NCBI GenBank assembly: GCA_021186555.1
Contig: JAJKFL010000004.1
Location: forward strand, 11,972,001-12,036,000
From: Reticulitermes speratus
Taxonomy: Eukaryota; Arthropoda; Insecta; Blattodea; Rhinotermitidae
Length of the DNA stretch: 64,000 nt
Direction: 5' to 3'
Below are positions 1 to 10,650 of this stretch, one piece after another. The notes under the pieces were generated by a model. It was not told the origin of the DNA, ran no database searches, and saw only the letters and a program-made list of their open reading frames with translations. A program made the translations under genes and the position numbers. Position 1 is the first letter of the stretch. Each line of letters starts with the position of its first letter.

Positions 1-540
1 TTTACAATATACCATTTACCAAATAAATCGACAACGATACGTTTTAGCATCAAATGCTCATTTGTGTCAAAAATTTCCAACATTATTATTATTATTATTA
101 TTAAATATTAATCAACAGATATGCAATTAGTTAGGAAAAGGTAAAGGTTTCCCGTAACAAGTCACAGAGACTTAGAGGGGGGATGGAATGTTGGACTTCC
201 GTCTTTACTTTGACATTCGGCAGACGAGGAAATGCAAAGTACTTAAAAAAAACACGACACAATTGCACTACAGTCATTAATTGACATCTCAATTATTACA
301 ATTTTTGAGACACATGTTGCTGTTTCTGGGATGTTGGTTGAAATATTAAATAATGAATAAAATAGCTGTAAGCTATTCCTGGTTTTCGTGTTGTTCTGAC
401 GTAGCAGACTGGAGGTAACACTGGAATGTTGACTGTGTTTGTATGTCTTGTTTTGATTACCAATCCAGATTTCTGTTCATGTTTTGTAGGCGAGGATACA
501 ATATATTGACGTCAGGCTGGTATCGGCCTTCGTATGTGTC
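1..540. other. AT-rich unassigned sequence with an (ATT)n tract
   Basis: No gene or repeat family recognised. A short (ATT)n microsatellite lies at about 82-103. Reading frames are short and unlike any protein I know. Confidence 0.5.
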
Positions 541-700
541 AGTCCTGGCAGAAGCAACTGAGATTTGAATTAATGATTATAACGCAGTTATATATATATA
601 ACACTTTCACGTGTTTCAAAGTATTTTTACCTTGAAGATGACCCTTTGTGGTTGAAACATGTTGCAGAAATAAATAATATACACAATATAGTTGTGTTGA
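541..700 (+). repeat. Decayed hammerhead-type retroelement fragment
   Basis: Around 632-672 the plus strand reads TTGAAGA, a short helix (ACC/GGT), then GAAAC-AT-GTT-GCAG. This matches the hammerhead-like signature found elsewhere in the window, but the first core C is T, so catalysis is unlikely. It is followed by an AT-rich segment like other members of the family. Confidence 0.45.
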
Positions 701-777
701 TGGATCAATGCCTTCATTTTGAAGTAACACAACGCGACGATAAACTTAAAAAAATAAGTTAGGACAGCAGAGTTATC

Positions 778-965
778 AGCTGCACGCGCCGGCCGCACTT
801 TACCCCCAAGGGAATTCTTCGGTACTCATTTCTGTTACAGGCTGAGTGGACCCCAGGGCTACTGAATGCGGACAGAAGGAATATATCACTTTAAAAACTC
901 CAAGGACCCTAGCCGAGAATCGAACCCGTAACCTCCCGTATTGTGGCGCAGTGTCTCAATCAATT
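778..965 (-). mobile_element. tRNA-derived SINE, family S4, diverged copy
   Basis: On the minus strand it starts with a tRNA-like head (box B like GGTTCGATTC, here degenerate near 925) and continues into the body shared with copies at 2466-2755, 15607-15815 and 58428-58735, including the GAGTACC and GGCCGG stretches. No function beyond being a retroposed SINE is inferred. Confidence 0.7.
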
Positions 966-2084
966 TCATGCAATTAGTTAGAAATAACCATATCCTTACG
1001 TACAAAATGTCTTGTTTAGTTACTTTACCATCTATCCGATGTCTGGTCATAAGGGAGTCAGTTCTGACGTTCGTTGACCTGACAGGGAAATGAACACCAG
1101 GCTGTCGGGCGTACGGCACACTAAAGTGCACTTTCCTGGACATCGCCTTCTGTCTGTGTTCTTATTCATGCAGCAGACATCCTACATTCTCCTCTTCCTT
1201 TCTAATCCAGAGCCCAGGTGTTCGCGTACCGCTGTACTTCACTCTTTATCCAGCACCGAAACCAATTTCCTTGCTAAACATTCCGTTTACAAGAGGCACT
1301 CCTTCTCAGAACGTCAATGTTTTTCCACCCTTTTCCCAGAATAGCACATAATACCTTCCTTAAAGGAAAGTTTTCATAAGAATTCCGTACCTTATATACA
1401 GTTATTTTCAGGTATCATAATCTTCAATGTTTCTCAGTTATTATTAAATGCCCTTTTGCCCCCACATTCATGTTTGCTTCCATCAAGATAGAAATGTTGT
1501 TGCTGTCTCCATGACAACGCATCTGACGCGACAACTTCCCCCCCCTTCCACTTCAGTAAAGGTAGCCAATAATGAAATGAAATCCACAGGCTTCGTCGCT
1601 ATGGATACCACGGATAAGCTTGCTGGTTCACGAACTTGCGTACGTCGTATATAAAAAGAGCTGACACACTTCCAACTTCTCTTATCCGAGACTCGATCAA
1701 ACTGGCTCATTTCCTCTGTAAATCCCAGATGTCGTCCTCAAAATTGATAGAAACTTACAATTTAAATCTTTCGAATTGAATTCCATACCACAATGAGAGT
1801 TGAAATCTGTAACTCAAAGCAGTAGACATATTTTGCACGTGTGCTATTTGTGATTTTACATTCCTTCACGTCCGTTTATTACGTCACAGGACGAAGAAAC
1901 TGTCTATTTTTATATAATCAGTACTTTACTACATATATTTGTGCATGTATCTACTATTTGTGACATTTAACAGTACACAACTTCAAAGCAAGTAAAAATT
2001 TATAAGAGAAGTCCTCACTTCCTTGACGGAAGACACGCCATTACTTCGTAAAGGTAAAAAAAAAGATGAAGTTACCTCAGTCCA
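966..2084. other. Unassigned interval
   Basis: About 1.1 kb with no recognisable gene, RNA or repeat family. Open frames at 1090-1344 (+) and 1448-1710 (both strands) are under 90 codons, overlap on opposite strands and show no motif. Confidence 0.4.
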
Positions 2085-2262
2085 CGTTATTAAGGCTGAT
2101 AGGGGAGCAGAGGTATATCTCCATCCATTCTGAACCTCGGCAATAGATGGCGGTGAGTGGTTAACTTCACGTTCAGGCCGATTTACTGCCGGGAAAGAAC
2201 CCAGTACATACTAAATAGGAGCCTGTGTGGGCCCCAGATGCTGTCTGGATGTTTTAATTTAA
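2085..2262 (-). mobile_element. SINE-like repeat, family S3b
   Basis: It shares a body (agcagaggtatat, caatagatggcggtg, gggccccagatgctgtctgg) with 50830-51100 and 60633-60870. This family resembles S3 in its body but differs in the head. The tRNA-like head is missing or decayed in this copy. Confidence 0.55.
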
Positions 2263-2296
2263 CATTCGATAATGTTATATATTTTTAACTAAACAT

Positions 2297-2345
2297 GATG
2301 TTTGTGCGTACTTCCTGAAGATGGTTACATATATTAATCGAAACA
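2297..2345 (+). repeat. Decayed hammerhead-like motif
   Basis: CTGAAGA-T-GGTT ... AATC-GAAAC is readable on the plus strand, but the short helix III and cleavage triplet are lost (ACATTC instead of AT-GTH). Likely a remnant of the hammerhead-bearing retroelement family. Confidence 0.45.
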
Positions 2346-2465
2346 CATTCGAGTAACTTATATAAATAAATGGTATAAAATGTGCACGAGTTGGAATAAA
2401 TCTCATCTGTATAAGTGATTTATTCCTTTATCGATGCATTCGGAATTGTCCAGCATTCTATAGTA

Positions 2466-2755
2466 GTAAAGCTAAAGCAATCCCATTACAGGCCCTTAGG
2501 GCTCCAGGAGGTTGAGGCTCCCAGATTTATAGACAATCGGCACATGAAGGTGGTAAGGTTGTCAGCCCTACGCACCGGCCGCCTTTAACCCCCAGGAAAG
2601 ATTCCCGGTACTCATTTCTGTTAGAGGCTGAGTCGACCCCAGGGCCATAGTGCGACCGAAAGAATTATGTCAATGAAAAATTCCAGTGACACCATCGGGA
2701 ATCGAACCTGCGACGTTCCGGTTTGTAGCGCAGTGCCTCAACCAACTGTGCCCCG
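2466..2755 (-). mobile_element. tRNA-derived SINE, family S4, near complete
   Basis: On the minus strand the head (about 2690-2755) begins GGGGCACAGTTGGTTGAGGC, with box A-like and box B-like (GGTTCGATTCCCG) promoter blocks, followed by the body ending near aggcccttaggg. It is the same family as 58428-58735. The tRNA-like part lacks a proper cloverleaf 3' end, so it is a SINE and not a tRNA gene. Confidence 0.82.
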
Positions 2756-2847
2756 TTCTATAGTAGTACTACCGTGTTTAACACCTTAACACGATTCATG
2801 CCCTTTGTGTTTACAGCGCAATTAAAAGAGCAAAATATTCAGTCTAA

Positions 2848-3062
2848 ACACATCTATCTATGTCTTAAGGAAATCAGCTACATGTTTCGGCTAATACATA
2901 GCCATCATCATCATTCACAGCTGCATGGGTTTGAGATCTCGAACTTACAATATAATGTTACATAACATACATAACTTAAATATATATGCAACTTCCGGAA
3001 TATTCACCCAGATAACGACTATATATTTTAGTCGAAACACGTAGCTGGTTTCCTTAAGATAT
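2848..3062. repeat. Fold-back pair of hammerhead-type retroelement ends
   Basis: The left arm (cttaaggaaatcagctacatg, about 2864-2884) is mirrored by the right arm (gtagctggtttccttaag, about 3042-3059). Each arm carries a TTTCGGCT / GAAAC core. Minus-strand motif near 2878-2920: ATGATGA-T-GGCTA...TAGCC-GAAAC-AT-GTA, with the first core C mutated to A. Plus-strand motif near 3008-3050 is also degenerate. Confidence 0.6.
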
Positions 3063-3104
3063 AAATAGTACTATTTAGAATAAATACTCCATAATTTAAT
3101 GTTA

Positions 3105-3215
3105 CGTTTATACGTACATTGCTGTCTTGTTATAGCGGAAACAAAGTATGTTTACTGCGCGGTACAAACTGAGTCTTTATAATTAATGTTAATGTTAGTC
3201 TTTGATATTGCAAAT
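3105..3215 (+). repeat. Possible decayed TTAA-type element end
   Basis: It contains TTTACTGCGCGGTAC (about 3149-3163), the 3' part of the 114-bp satellite unit found at 31.5, 39.1 and 49.6 kb, followed by a degenerate version of the shared right flank. Only one partial unit is present. Confidence 0.4.
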
Positions 3216-3516
3216 ATGCCATATAAATTACAGGAAAAGAAGGCTGGCAATATTATCGACTAAGAATAACTTGCCACCGCTAATAACAAATGAAATGCAT
3301 TCATGCTCTCTCTTGTGGCTTTATTTTTTTTCTTCATAGTCTTTAAAGCGTCAATCACCAAAAACTTCTAGCAGGCGAACAACAGAAATTATCACTGCTT
3401 CCCTTTACGATTCTTGATTTATTTATTCATTCCACTGAGTAAAACGCTGCACAGAACTGAGGTCGTATATTCTCGTACTAACAGCAGGAACGCTAAAGCA
3501 ATTACTTACAGTTAAA
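3216..3516. other. Unassigned interval
   Basis: AT-rich sequence with nothing I recognise. Confidence 0.4.
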
Positions 3517-4263
3517 TCGTCTGCAGTTACACATGCCTGTAGCTGAATGTCTGCAGTTACACATGCCTGTAGATGAATGTCTGCAGTTACACATGCCTGT
3601 AGATGAATGTCTGCAGTTACACATGCCTGTAGATAATGTCTGCAGTTACACATGCATGTAGATGAATGTCTGCAGTTACACATGCATGTAGATAAATGTC
3701 TGCAGTTAGACATGCATGTAGTGAATGTCTGCAGTTAGACATGCATGTAGCTGAATGTCTGCAGTTACACATGCCTGTAGATGAATGTCTGCAGTTACAC
3801 ATGCATGTAGATGAATGTCTGCAGTTACACATGCCTGTAGATGAATGTCTGCAGTTACACATGCCTGTAGATGAATGTCTGCAGTTACACATGCCTGTAG
3901 ATAATGTCTGCAGTTCACATGCTGTAGATGAATGTCTGCAGTTACACATGCATGTAGATGAATGTCTGCAGTTACACATGCATGTAGCTGAATGTCTGCA
4001 GTTACACATGCCATGTATGATGAAAGTCTGCAGTTACACATGCCTTGAGATCAAATGGTCTGCATTAACATGCATGTGAAGAATCTCTGCAGTTAGACAT
4101 GCATGTAGCTGAATGTCTGCAGTTACACATGCCTGTAGATGAATGTCTGCAGTTACACATGCCTGTAGATGAATGTCTGCAGTTACACATGCCTGTAGAT
4201 GAATGTCTGCAGTTACACATGCCTGTAGATGAATGTCTGCAGTTACACATGCCTGTAGCTGAA
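3517..4263. repeat. Minisatellite, 30-bp unit, about 25 copies
   Basis: The unit is built around TGTCTGCAGTTACACATGCC-TGTAGATGAA. Every unit has a PstI-like CTGCAG. Two alternating versions exist, with ATGCCTGT or ATGCATGT. Because the unit is a multiple of three it opens long frames on both strands (for example Cys-rich MCNCRHSS repeats on the minus strand). These are not considered genes. Confidence 0.95.
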
Positions 4264-5092
4264 CTGTCTACGGCTTAACACAGAAGTAACATTTGTTATG
4301 TGCAAAAGGCGGAAGTATACAATAATACTTCTTTGAGGATGCAAAATAAGGATCTATTGATGTCTGAAGTGGAAACGGAAATACATAAACAGGAATCAGG
4401 AATGGTAACGAACGGCTGTGAGCCCTAGTGACACTGAAGCAACAGGTTGCGTTTGTCGATACAGGTATGACGTCAAAAAAGGATTTACAATCTGCAGTTC
4501 CTTCTACGAAATACAGCGAGTTTCGTAGTGAATGCAGCCCACTTATGCGTCATAGGTTGGTCCGACTCGACTGAAGAAGCGTCCGACTCTTCCGCCTGAG
4601 TGCGTGCTAACTGTGTAAAGTCAAACGTAAACGAAGATAAATTAGAATGAAATTACTGCTGTAATGAACGCCCCTTGAGTATTTACGTGAATTGATACAA
4701 TTGATGATGGCCATGAAAGACCGAAATATGTAGTATATAATACATTAAATAACCACATAAATAGAATTCTAATGGATGGTATATTCCTTTATTGTCTAGT
4801 CTACGTGTTTCACAATGCGGTGCACAAACCAAAGTTCACTCTATAAAGCAAACACTGACACTTCGGCGTGTGTAACGATGCGTCTTGTGGCGTCCAGTGC
4901 GGACGGACCGATGCGTCTTGTGGCGTCCAGTGCGGACGGAGTATGAACAACGTTAGAACACTGAGGCTGTATTAATACATCTGACCACCAATTGACACAC
5001 TCACATTTTTCATCCGATCACTGATCAATAAATTCACGTATTTGCTCGTAGACATATTGCTCCATTTGTTCACTTACACACGACTAACAACT
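4264..5092. other. Interval with a 33-bp duplication and a decayed hammerhead-like motif
   Basis: A 33-bp segment starting GATGCGTCTTGTGGCGTCC is present twice in tandem (about 4877-4942). Near 4697-4735 the plus strand reads TTGATGA-T-GGCC...GACC-GAAAT, a decayed hammerhead-like core. Nothing else recognised. Confidence 0.5.
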
Positions 5093-5690
5093 CTCCTCCA
5101 ACTTCATACACTTTTACACATACTCTCCTCCAACTTCAATACACTTTTACACATACTCTCCTCCAACTTCAATACACTTTTACACATACTCTCCTCCAAC
5201 TTCAATACACTTTTACACATACTCTCCTCCAACTTCAATACACTTTTACACATACTCTCCTCCAACTTCAATACACTTTTACACATAATCTCCTCCAACT
5301 TCAATACACTTTTACACATACTCTCCTCCAACTTCAATACACTTTTTACACATACTCCCTCCAACTTCAATACACTTTTACACATACTCTCCTCCAACTT
5401 CAATACACTTTATTACACATACTCTCCAACTTCAATACACTTTTACACATACTCTCCTCCAACTTCAATACACTTTTACACATACTCTCCTCCAACTTCA
5501 ATACACTTTTACACATACTCTCCTCCAACTTCAATACACTTTTACACATACTCTCCTCCAAACTTCAATACACTTTTACACATACTCTCCTCCAACTTCA
5601 ATACACTTTTATTACACATACTCTCCAACTTCAATACACTTTTTTTAACTACATTTTAACTACTCCTCCAACTTCAATAACTTTTCCGTC
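5093..5690. repeat. Minisatellite, 33-bp unit, about 18 copies
   Basis: The unit reads ACTTCAATACACTTTTACAC-ATACTCTCCTCCA. Several copies carry single-base or 2-3-base indels. The plus strand gives an artefactual 205-codon frame with an 11-residue period. Confidence 0.95.
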
Positions 5691-7000
5691 CTTCATCAGC
5701 CTAACACTGCAGGCACCTTCGCTCTGTTAATGTTCGTAGACAATACATTTGCTAAAAATTTCACGAAAAACACAGAAGTTGCGAGTAGCTGACATGTGCC
5801 TTTCCACATTTTACAGAACACATACTCTTAAGTTCATTTTCCACATCCTAACAACACATTTACAACCCAGCATAACCGACTCTTATGTTTGGGTTAACTC
5901 TTTCTTCGGCCTCATTTCGTATCTCACAGAGAACACAGTCTGTCTGAATTATAAAGACCTGTAGTGTACTGACAAACTTACTGAATATCCCAAATATGAA
6001 ATGTCACGAAAATGGACTTCTCATCACCCCCATGCGTTGTACCTGCTCCACACACACCTATATTTCTTCAAAATTATATTTGATAGAGAATTAAAAATTT
6101 ATGAAACCCCTCAGTACGCACTTTTATCCTGCCTCTTGTTTTTCGCTATGCTTAGATCCAAAACGTTTTTAAACAACCTATTTTCTAGTGTCCTAATTCC
6201 TCTCGTCTTAGAAGGACAAAGTCTTATATTCATGCAACAAGAGATGGCCTATTTCACTTACTACTTACAATTATCGCCATTTAATAATCCATCCATTCAT
6301 TCAATAATTCATAAACACATTTACGCACTCTGCATTAGCTCATTAATTTTTAAGTTATGCTTACAAAATCACTTATGCTGGAATTTTTATTCTCAAACTC
6401 CTTTACCATTCTACCTCTCTAATGCAGAACCAATTTCGTTATTACGAATATCAACAAAATATTACAACTCCTAGTTTCTAGGAATTCTAGTATTCTTAGT
6501 TTTTTTTTTTTTAGCGAAGACGCTTCAGAACTATTACAGTTACTTTATGCTGTGAACATTTAAGTTTCAAACTTGTCATTTGTTTCCTCAGGTACAGTCA
6601 CTCTAAAAATATGAATCAAGGCTTAACGGTAAGCAGCGTACAATTGGAACGCACACTGAACACCGTTCCTTAACGAACAGTCCGTGCCTACTGCCTGTCT
6701 AATAGCAAAACCTTATCGCAAAATGCAAGCACTTCGTGGAACATACTACATTAAAAGAACGCTGCAATTAGAGACACTTTTCCACCTAAATTCTGGCGGG
6801 TATTTCTAATGATTCAGTATTAGAAGAGAGCTTGGTGGCTTTATCGCCGAGGGAGTGAGGGGAAACAGACGTGTCCTTAACCCCTGTATCTTAATGCCAA
6901 TCTCTCCTTTGGAGCTTCCCTTTTTTGCGTTACACAAAGGGCTTGAGAAGAGAATCTTGGCTGCAGAGTTGCGACCTTTGACGAGGCAAACACAAGGATC
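5691..7000. other. Unassigned interval with a 157-codon open frame
   Basis: The longest non-repetitive frame here is 6001-6474 (+). It is rich in Leu, Phe, Ile and Tyr, has no recognisable domain, and lies in AT-rich DNA with no obvious promoter or poly(A) context. It is probably a chance frame or a decayed repeat, so it is not called as a gene. The rest shows nothing I recognise. Confidence 0.4.
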
Positions 7001-7363
7001 ACAAGTCACGAATTAGAAACCAACAAATGCACTGTATTATCACATGTATAGTCTAATGCCCCTATATACGCATCACATACCCAAGATTTTATATGCTAAA
7101 ATAACAGATATTGAATGTGTTTTAGTCTATTAGTGATTATGAAGCTGTTTTATGTGTGATATATGTTACGTTATTGGACAGAAATATGTATGTGTGATAT
7201 ATATGTATGTATCTCATTGGACAGAAATAATGTATGTTAAGTACATGTAAACCTTGGAACCCCCGATGATGGCTTGGTAAAGCCGAAACATATGTAGGAG
7301 CGTTAGACTATATTTGTGGAAATACTTTGCATTTGTTGGTTTTTAAATTTGTGACTTGTTATC
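7001..7363. repeat. Fold-back pair with hammerhead-like motif
   Basis: Left-arm text aaccaacaaatgcac (about 7018) and tagtctaatgcccct are mirrored at gttagactat and gcatttgttggtt (about 7301-7342). At 7258-7300 the plus strand reads CCGATGA-T-GGCTT...AAGCC-GAAAC-ATAT-GTA-GG. Helix II is good, but core U4 is changed to C, which should impair cleavage. Confidence 0.65.
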
Positions 7364-8090
7364 AGAATGCACGGAGAATATAACGTAAAAAAAACAAGGG
7401 TCACAATTTAGTAAGTAATTCTTAACGTAAAAGTAACTTGGTTGGTCAGTATTTAAGAAATTTCGATTTTAATTACTTGCAGTTTATTTAAAGACAGCAA
7501 TCAGTAGCCTGGAATGTATGTGCTTACAGGATGTCGAGAAAACTATAAACAAGGAAGAAATGCGGGCGAGGGGAAACGGGAACAAACAGGACGTACGATA
7601 AGTAGTAAGCACAAAGCACGTAATAAGTACCACTAAATAAGTACCGCGAGAATCGTCTTCCTAAACAATGAAACTCAGGTCATTCTGGTGCAAATTTTTG
7701 GGCCAATAATTTAATATTATATTCTGTTATGAGGATAGGGACAGGTTGCGGGCTGTTGTCAGTGCGGTAATGAACCTTCGGGTTCCATAAAACGCGGGGA
7801 ATTTCTTGACTATCTGACGGCCTGTTAGCTTCTCAAGAAGGACTGTGCTACATGGAGTTAGTTAGTTCTGTTATGAGACCTTCTCTATGGAGAATATTCA
7901 AAAAACGTTTTGAACAATGGTAATGTCTTAATATTCAGGGTCAAGCAGTGCGAGGGACCTCTTTTTTAGACTGCTGCACTTTTGAACATACGGACGTTAC
8001 GCTACTCACGTGTAATCTTCTCTAACTCCAAATACATGCTGTCGGGTGACTCACTTCCGCTTCAAATTTGGGAATTCCTGGGCTCAAATT
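7364..8090. other. Unassigned interval
   Basis: No gene, RNA or known repeat recognised in about 730 bases. Confidence 0.4.
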
Positions 8091-8092
8091 TC

Positions 8093-8220
8093 GTTACGGA
8101 GATTTTCGCTCTTCTGGGATTTAACGTAGCGTAGAACGCTAATCCCTTTACCGCTCTACGCTGCGTAATATCCCAGAAGAGCGCAGATCTCATCTACGTC
8201 TCGGCGGAAGCCTGAAATCA
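8093..8220. repeat. Short inverted repeat of the GAAACGTCGG-associated family
   Basis: Left arm (gctcttctgggatttaacg, about 8109) and right arm (gcgtaatatcccagaagagc, about 8164-8183) are complementary. The right side continues as agatctcatctac, a text found again near 28625-28685, 46740-46770 and 63415-63440. The central GAAAC core is missing in this copy. Confidence 0.65.
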
Positions 8221-8261
8221 TTCGTCACGGATATCAGACTTCCTCACTGAATAATAATAAT

Positions 8262-8651
8262 TCTTGGCTCAACAGCCCTGTATGGGCCTAGGCCTCCTCT
8301 TGCCTCCTCTTGTCGAGGTTACTAAGTCATGCGCATTCATGGCAGTTGGTGACCGGCCAGCTAGCCGCGCTTAGTGTTCTATCGATCCTGATGTGCACGC
8401 CAGAGCCATCTGGCAGGCAGTCAGGAGACTTGGATGAGAAATGGAGGCAATTTGGCTTACGCAACATTTTTATTCATGCCCGTAAGGTTCTTTTACATGC
8501 CGTAAATCTACGACATGGGACCGACGGCTTTACTTCCCCTCCGAAGGAAGTGGTGCTCATCCTTAAAAATCCATCGACCTCGATCGGGATCGAACCCGCG
8601 AACCTTGGGTCCAGTGGCGAGCACGCTAACCACTAGTCCACCGAGGTCGAC
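8262..8651 (-). mobile_element. tRNA-derived SINE, family S2
   Basis: The minus-strand head (8585-8650) reads TCGACCTCGGTGGACTAGTG then GTTAGCGTGC, with box B-like GGTTCGATCCC. The body runs to a tail with CCCGTAAGG-like text and ends near 8265. A second copy is at 16272-16579. A plus-strand frame (8310-8636) is only the antisense of this SINE. Confidence 0.8.
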
Positions 8652-8825
8652 ACTTCCTCACTGAAGGTTTCATATATTTACTCAAAATTTTAGTCTACTC
8701 TCAGTGTAGTGCTAAAATTACGACACGACCGCTTGCTTCAACGTTCCAAGAACTTAACTTTCATTCTTCACAACATATCAAATAATAGCATTGTTACGTA
8801 AGCCGAAACATAAACTACACACATA

Positions 8826-8903
8826 CAGAGTGGCGCAGAAGTCCCTTGACACCAAAAAAAACATTTTAAACATCAATTGTCACAGGACTTGTGCGTCACT
8901 CTG
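8826..8903. mobile_element. 78-bp TA-flanked hairpin MITE
   Basis: Terminal inverted repeats CAGAGTGGCGCAGAAGTCC and its near-complement GGACTTGTGCGTCACTCTG bracket a central A-rich loop. TA dinucleotides flank both ends (8824-8825, 8904-8905), as expected for Tc1/mariner-type insertion. No coding capacity. Confidence 0.75.
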
Positions 8904-8905
8904 TA

Positions 8906-9660
8906 TAGTTACCGCTGAGCTAAGTCGTTCCGATTAATAATTCAGACTCAAATATTTTATACTACTGAGCAGTAACACTCCAGATTTCCCATCAGGCAGT
9001 GTCATCATCTCCTTCGCAATCCTTACTCAGCCGCCATTGATACCACCACGTGGCATTCGTTGTTACAAGGTAACATCACACAGTCGTGAGAGACACCTAA
9101 CGACCAGTACAGTAGGCAGTTCGTTCCCACGAATGGTGTATATGAAAGCCGTTAAACACAGACAGAAATCATTACATTATTCAAAGGGATTTCCCAAACT
9201 GTGGTCGGTCTTTAACAGCCAAATTCGTAAGATAATGCTGTGCAAGATGTCCGCAAGGTCTCTATCTAATTTACTGAAGAGTAGCGACTGTCATTTATTT
9301 TTAGAATGCTACCGATGTTTGATGTAAAAGGCTCTATGATCCCAGTGTGCCTTGGTTTCGAAGACACAAATTATACTACTGTAAGTGTTAAAATGAAAAT
9401 TTAATGTTCAAAACCTACCAACGAAATTTTTTGGACACCCTGTATAAAAAGAACCACTACGGGCAGTCCAGTATAAGGCATCACATTTCACTAAGTGGAA
9501 CAATTTCACTAACGAATGTTCACATATGCGTTGCTATATTGCAGGTGAGTTGCGTACAGAAAATACGTTTGTATTTCTATATGTTTCATTGATGGACAGA
9601 ACGATATCGTCGCAATTAAATCAACCGACGTTTCGATAATTTTGAAGTCTATTAGAAGAT
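8906..9660. other. Unassigned interval with a possible transposon end
   Basis: Near 9428-9443 the text TTTTGGACACCCTGTATA resembles the right end of a Tc1/mariner-type element, but I could not find its left partner. The frame at 9037-9327 is not recognised. Confidence 0.35.
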
Positions 9661-9666
9661 AATTGC

Positions 9667-9925
9667 CGATCCCAGTGGCCGAGCTGTCTAAGGCGTGGGT
9701 TTACGGCAGCTCGCTTACTGGGATTGTGGGTTCGAATCCCGCCTAGGGCATGATCTGTGTCTTGTGAGTGTTGTGTGTTGTCAGGTAGAGGTCTCTGCGA
9801 CGGGCTGATCACTCGTCCAGAGGAGTCCTACCGAGTGTGGTGTGTCTAAAAAGTGTGTTATCGTGAAGCCTCGAAAAATGATGCGGCCTAGGCCCCCAAG
9901 GGGCTGTCGAGCCACTGGAAAAAGA
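9667..9925 (+). mobile_element. tRNA-derived SINE, family S1
   Basis: The head has a Leu/Ser tRNA-like box A (GTGGCCGAGCTGTCTAAGGC) and box B (GGTTCGAATCC). The body contains GGTCTCTGCGACGGGC, CTCGTCCAGAGGAGTCCTAC, and ends CCAAGGGGCTGTCGAGCCA. Other copies are at 33785-33882, 48813-49060, 52003-52216 and 61477-61722. Confidence 0.85.
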
Positions 9926-10389
9926 AGTTAGATAATAATTAATACAATGATTTCCACCAACTACACACTGTCAAAAGCGCTGTCCAATGCCATTAATCTC
10001 ACTGGTATAGGCCTATATAGCCTCTCTTACATTACACAAGCTTATATACATTCATAGCAGTGTAGCTGGAACGTTTCTTTTAAATTTCACTCCAAAGGTT
10101 ACATTTGCTGGTTCAATCTCTGTATATTCATTTCATATAGTTAAAACACTGCAATTCAACCATCCTGTGTATGAAACTAAAATAAATTATTTTCAGGGTA
10201 ACGCCCTCCGAATGAAGATGACAAAAATTGGTATAGATGTTTGTTGGCAGCGAAGGATAAAATGCAAAACTTTTGTAACTGATTTATACTTTAAACATTT
10301 TTAGCAATTTTAATTGATACTATTGTATTTTAACTCTACACACGCACATCGTTGACAGAATTCGCTGTATTTGTATTCCTTTGTATACA
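9926..10389. other. Unassigned interval
   Basis: AT-rich sequence with no recognisable gene. It leads into a hammerhead-like motif. Confidence 0.4.
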
Positions 10390-10437
10390 GCCTCCCTGAT
10401 GATGGCCTTGTAGAGGCCGAAACATGTATCAGGGGCC
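10390..10437 (+). ncRNA. Hammerhead-ribozyme-like motif
   Basis: Reads CTGATGA, one unpaired T, helix II GGCCT/AGGCC with a 5-base loop, GAAAC, AT, GTA. Core and helix II are intact. Helix I is imperfect: the first pairs after the cleavage triplet (TCA) do not match, then GGGG can pair with CCTCC upstream. It lies about 210 bases before the 49-bp satellite array. Confidence 0.6.
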
Positions 10438-10650
10438 TCATAATTGATAAACACTATTTGTTATTGATGGTGAAAATTGTATTAAATTCTAGTATACATG
10501 TTCAGTCTCTTGCTATAGTAAGGTGTGGATGTTTTTGTAATGTGTGTACGGTGTTCTAATGTGTGTACTTGTATTTACTGTATGTATTTTGTTTTGTAAT
10601 TGTGTATAGTTTGTTTTGTATTGTTATTTTTATGTATATTATATGTCCAT

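Noticed and set aside
3423-4250. Cys-rich repeat proteins (MCNCRHSS) resembling secreted or antimicrobial peptides
   Set aside because: They lie on a 30-bp minisatellite, occur in more than one frame, lack a signal peptide and are interrupted by indels.
6001-6474. 157-codon open frame as a gene
   Set aside because: No recognisable domain, AT-rich and hydrophobic composition, and no transcript signals. It may be chance.
9428-9443. Tc1/mariner element ending at GGACACCCTGTATA
   Set aside because: No matching left end within the preceding 500 bases, so not called as an element.
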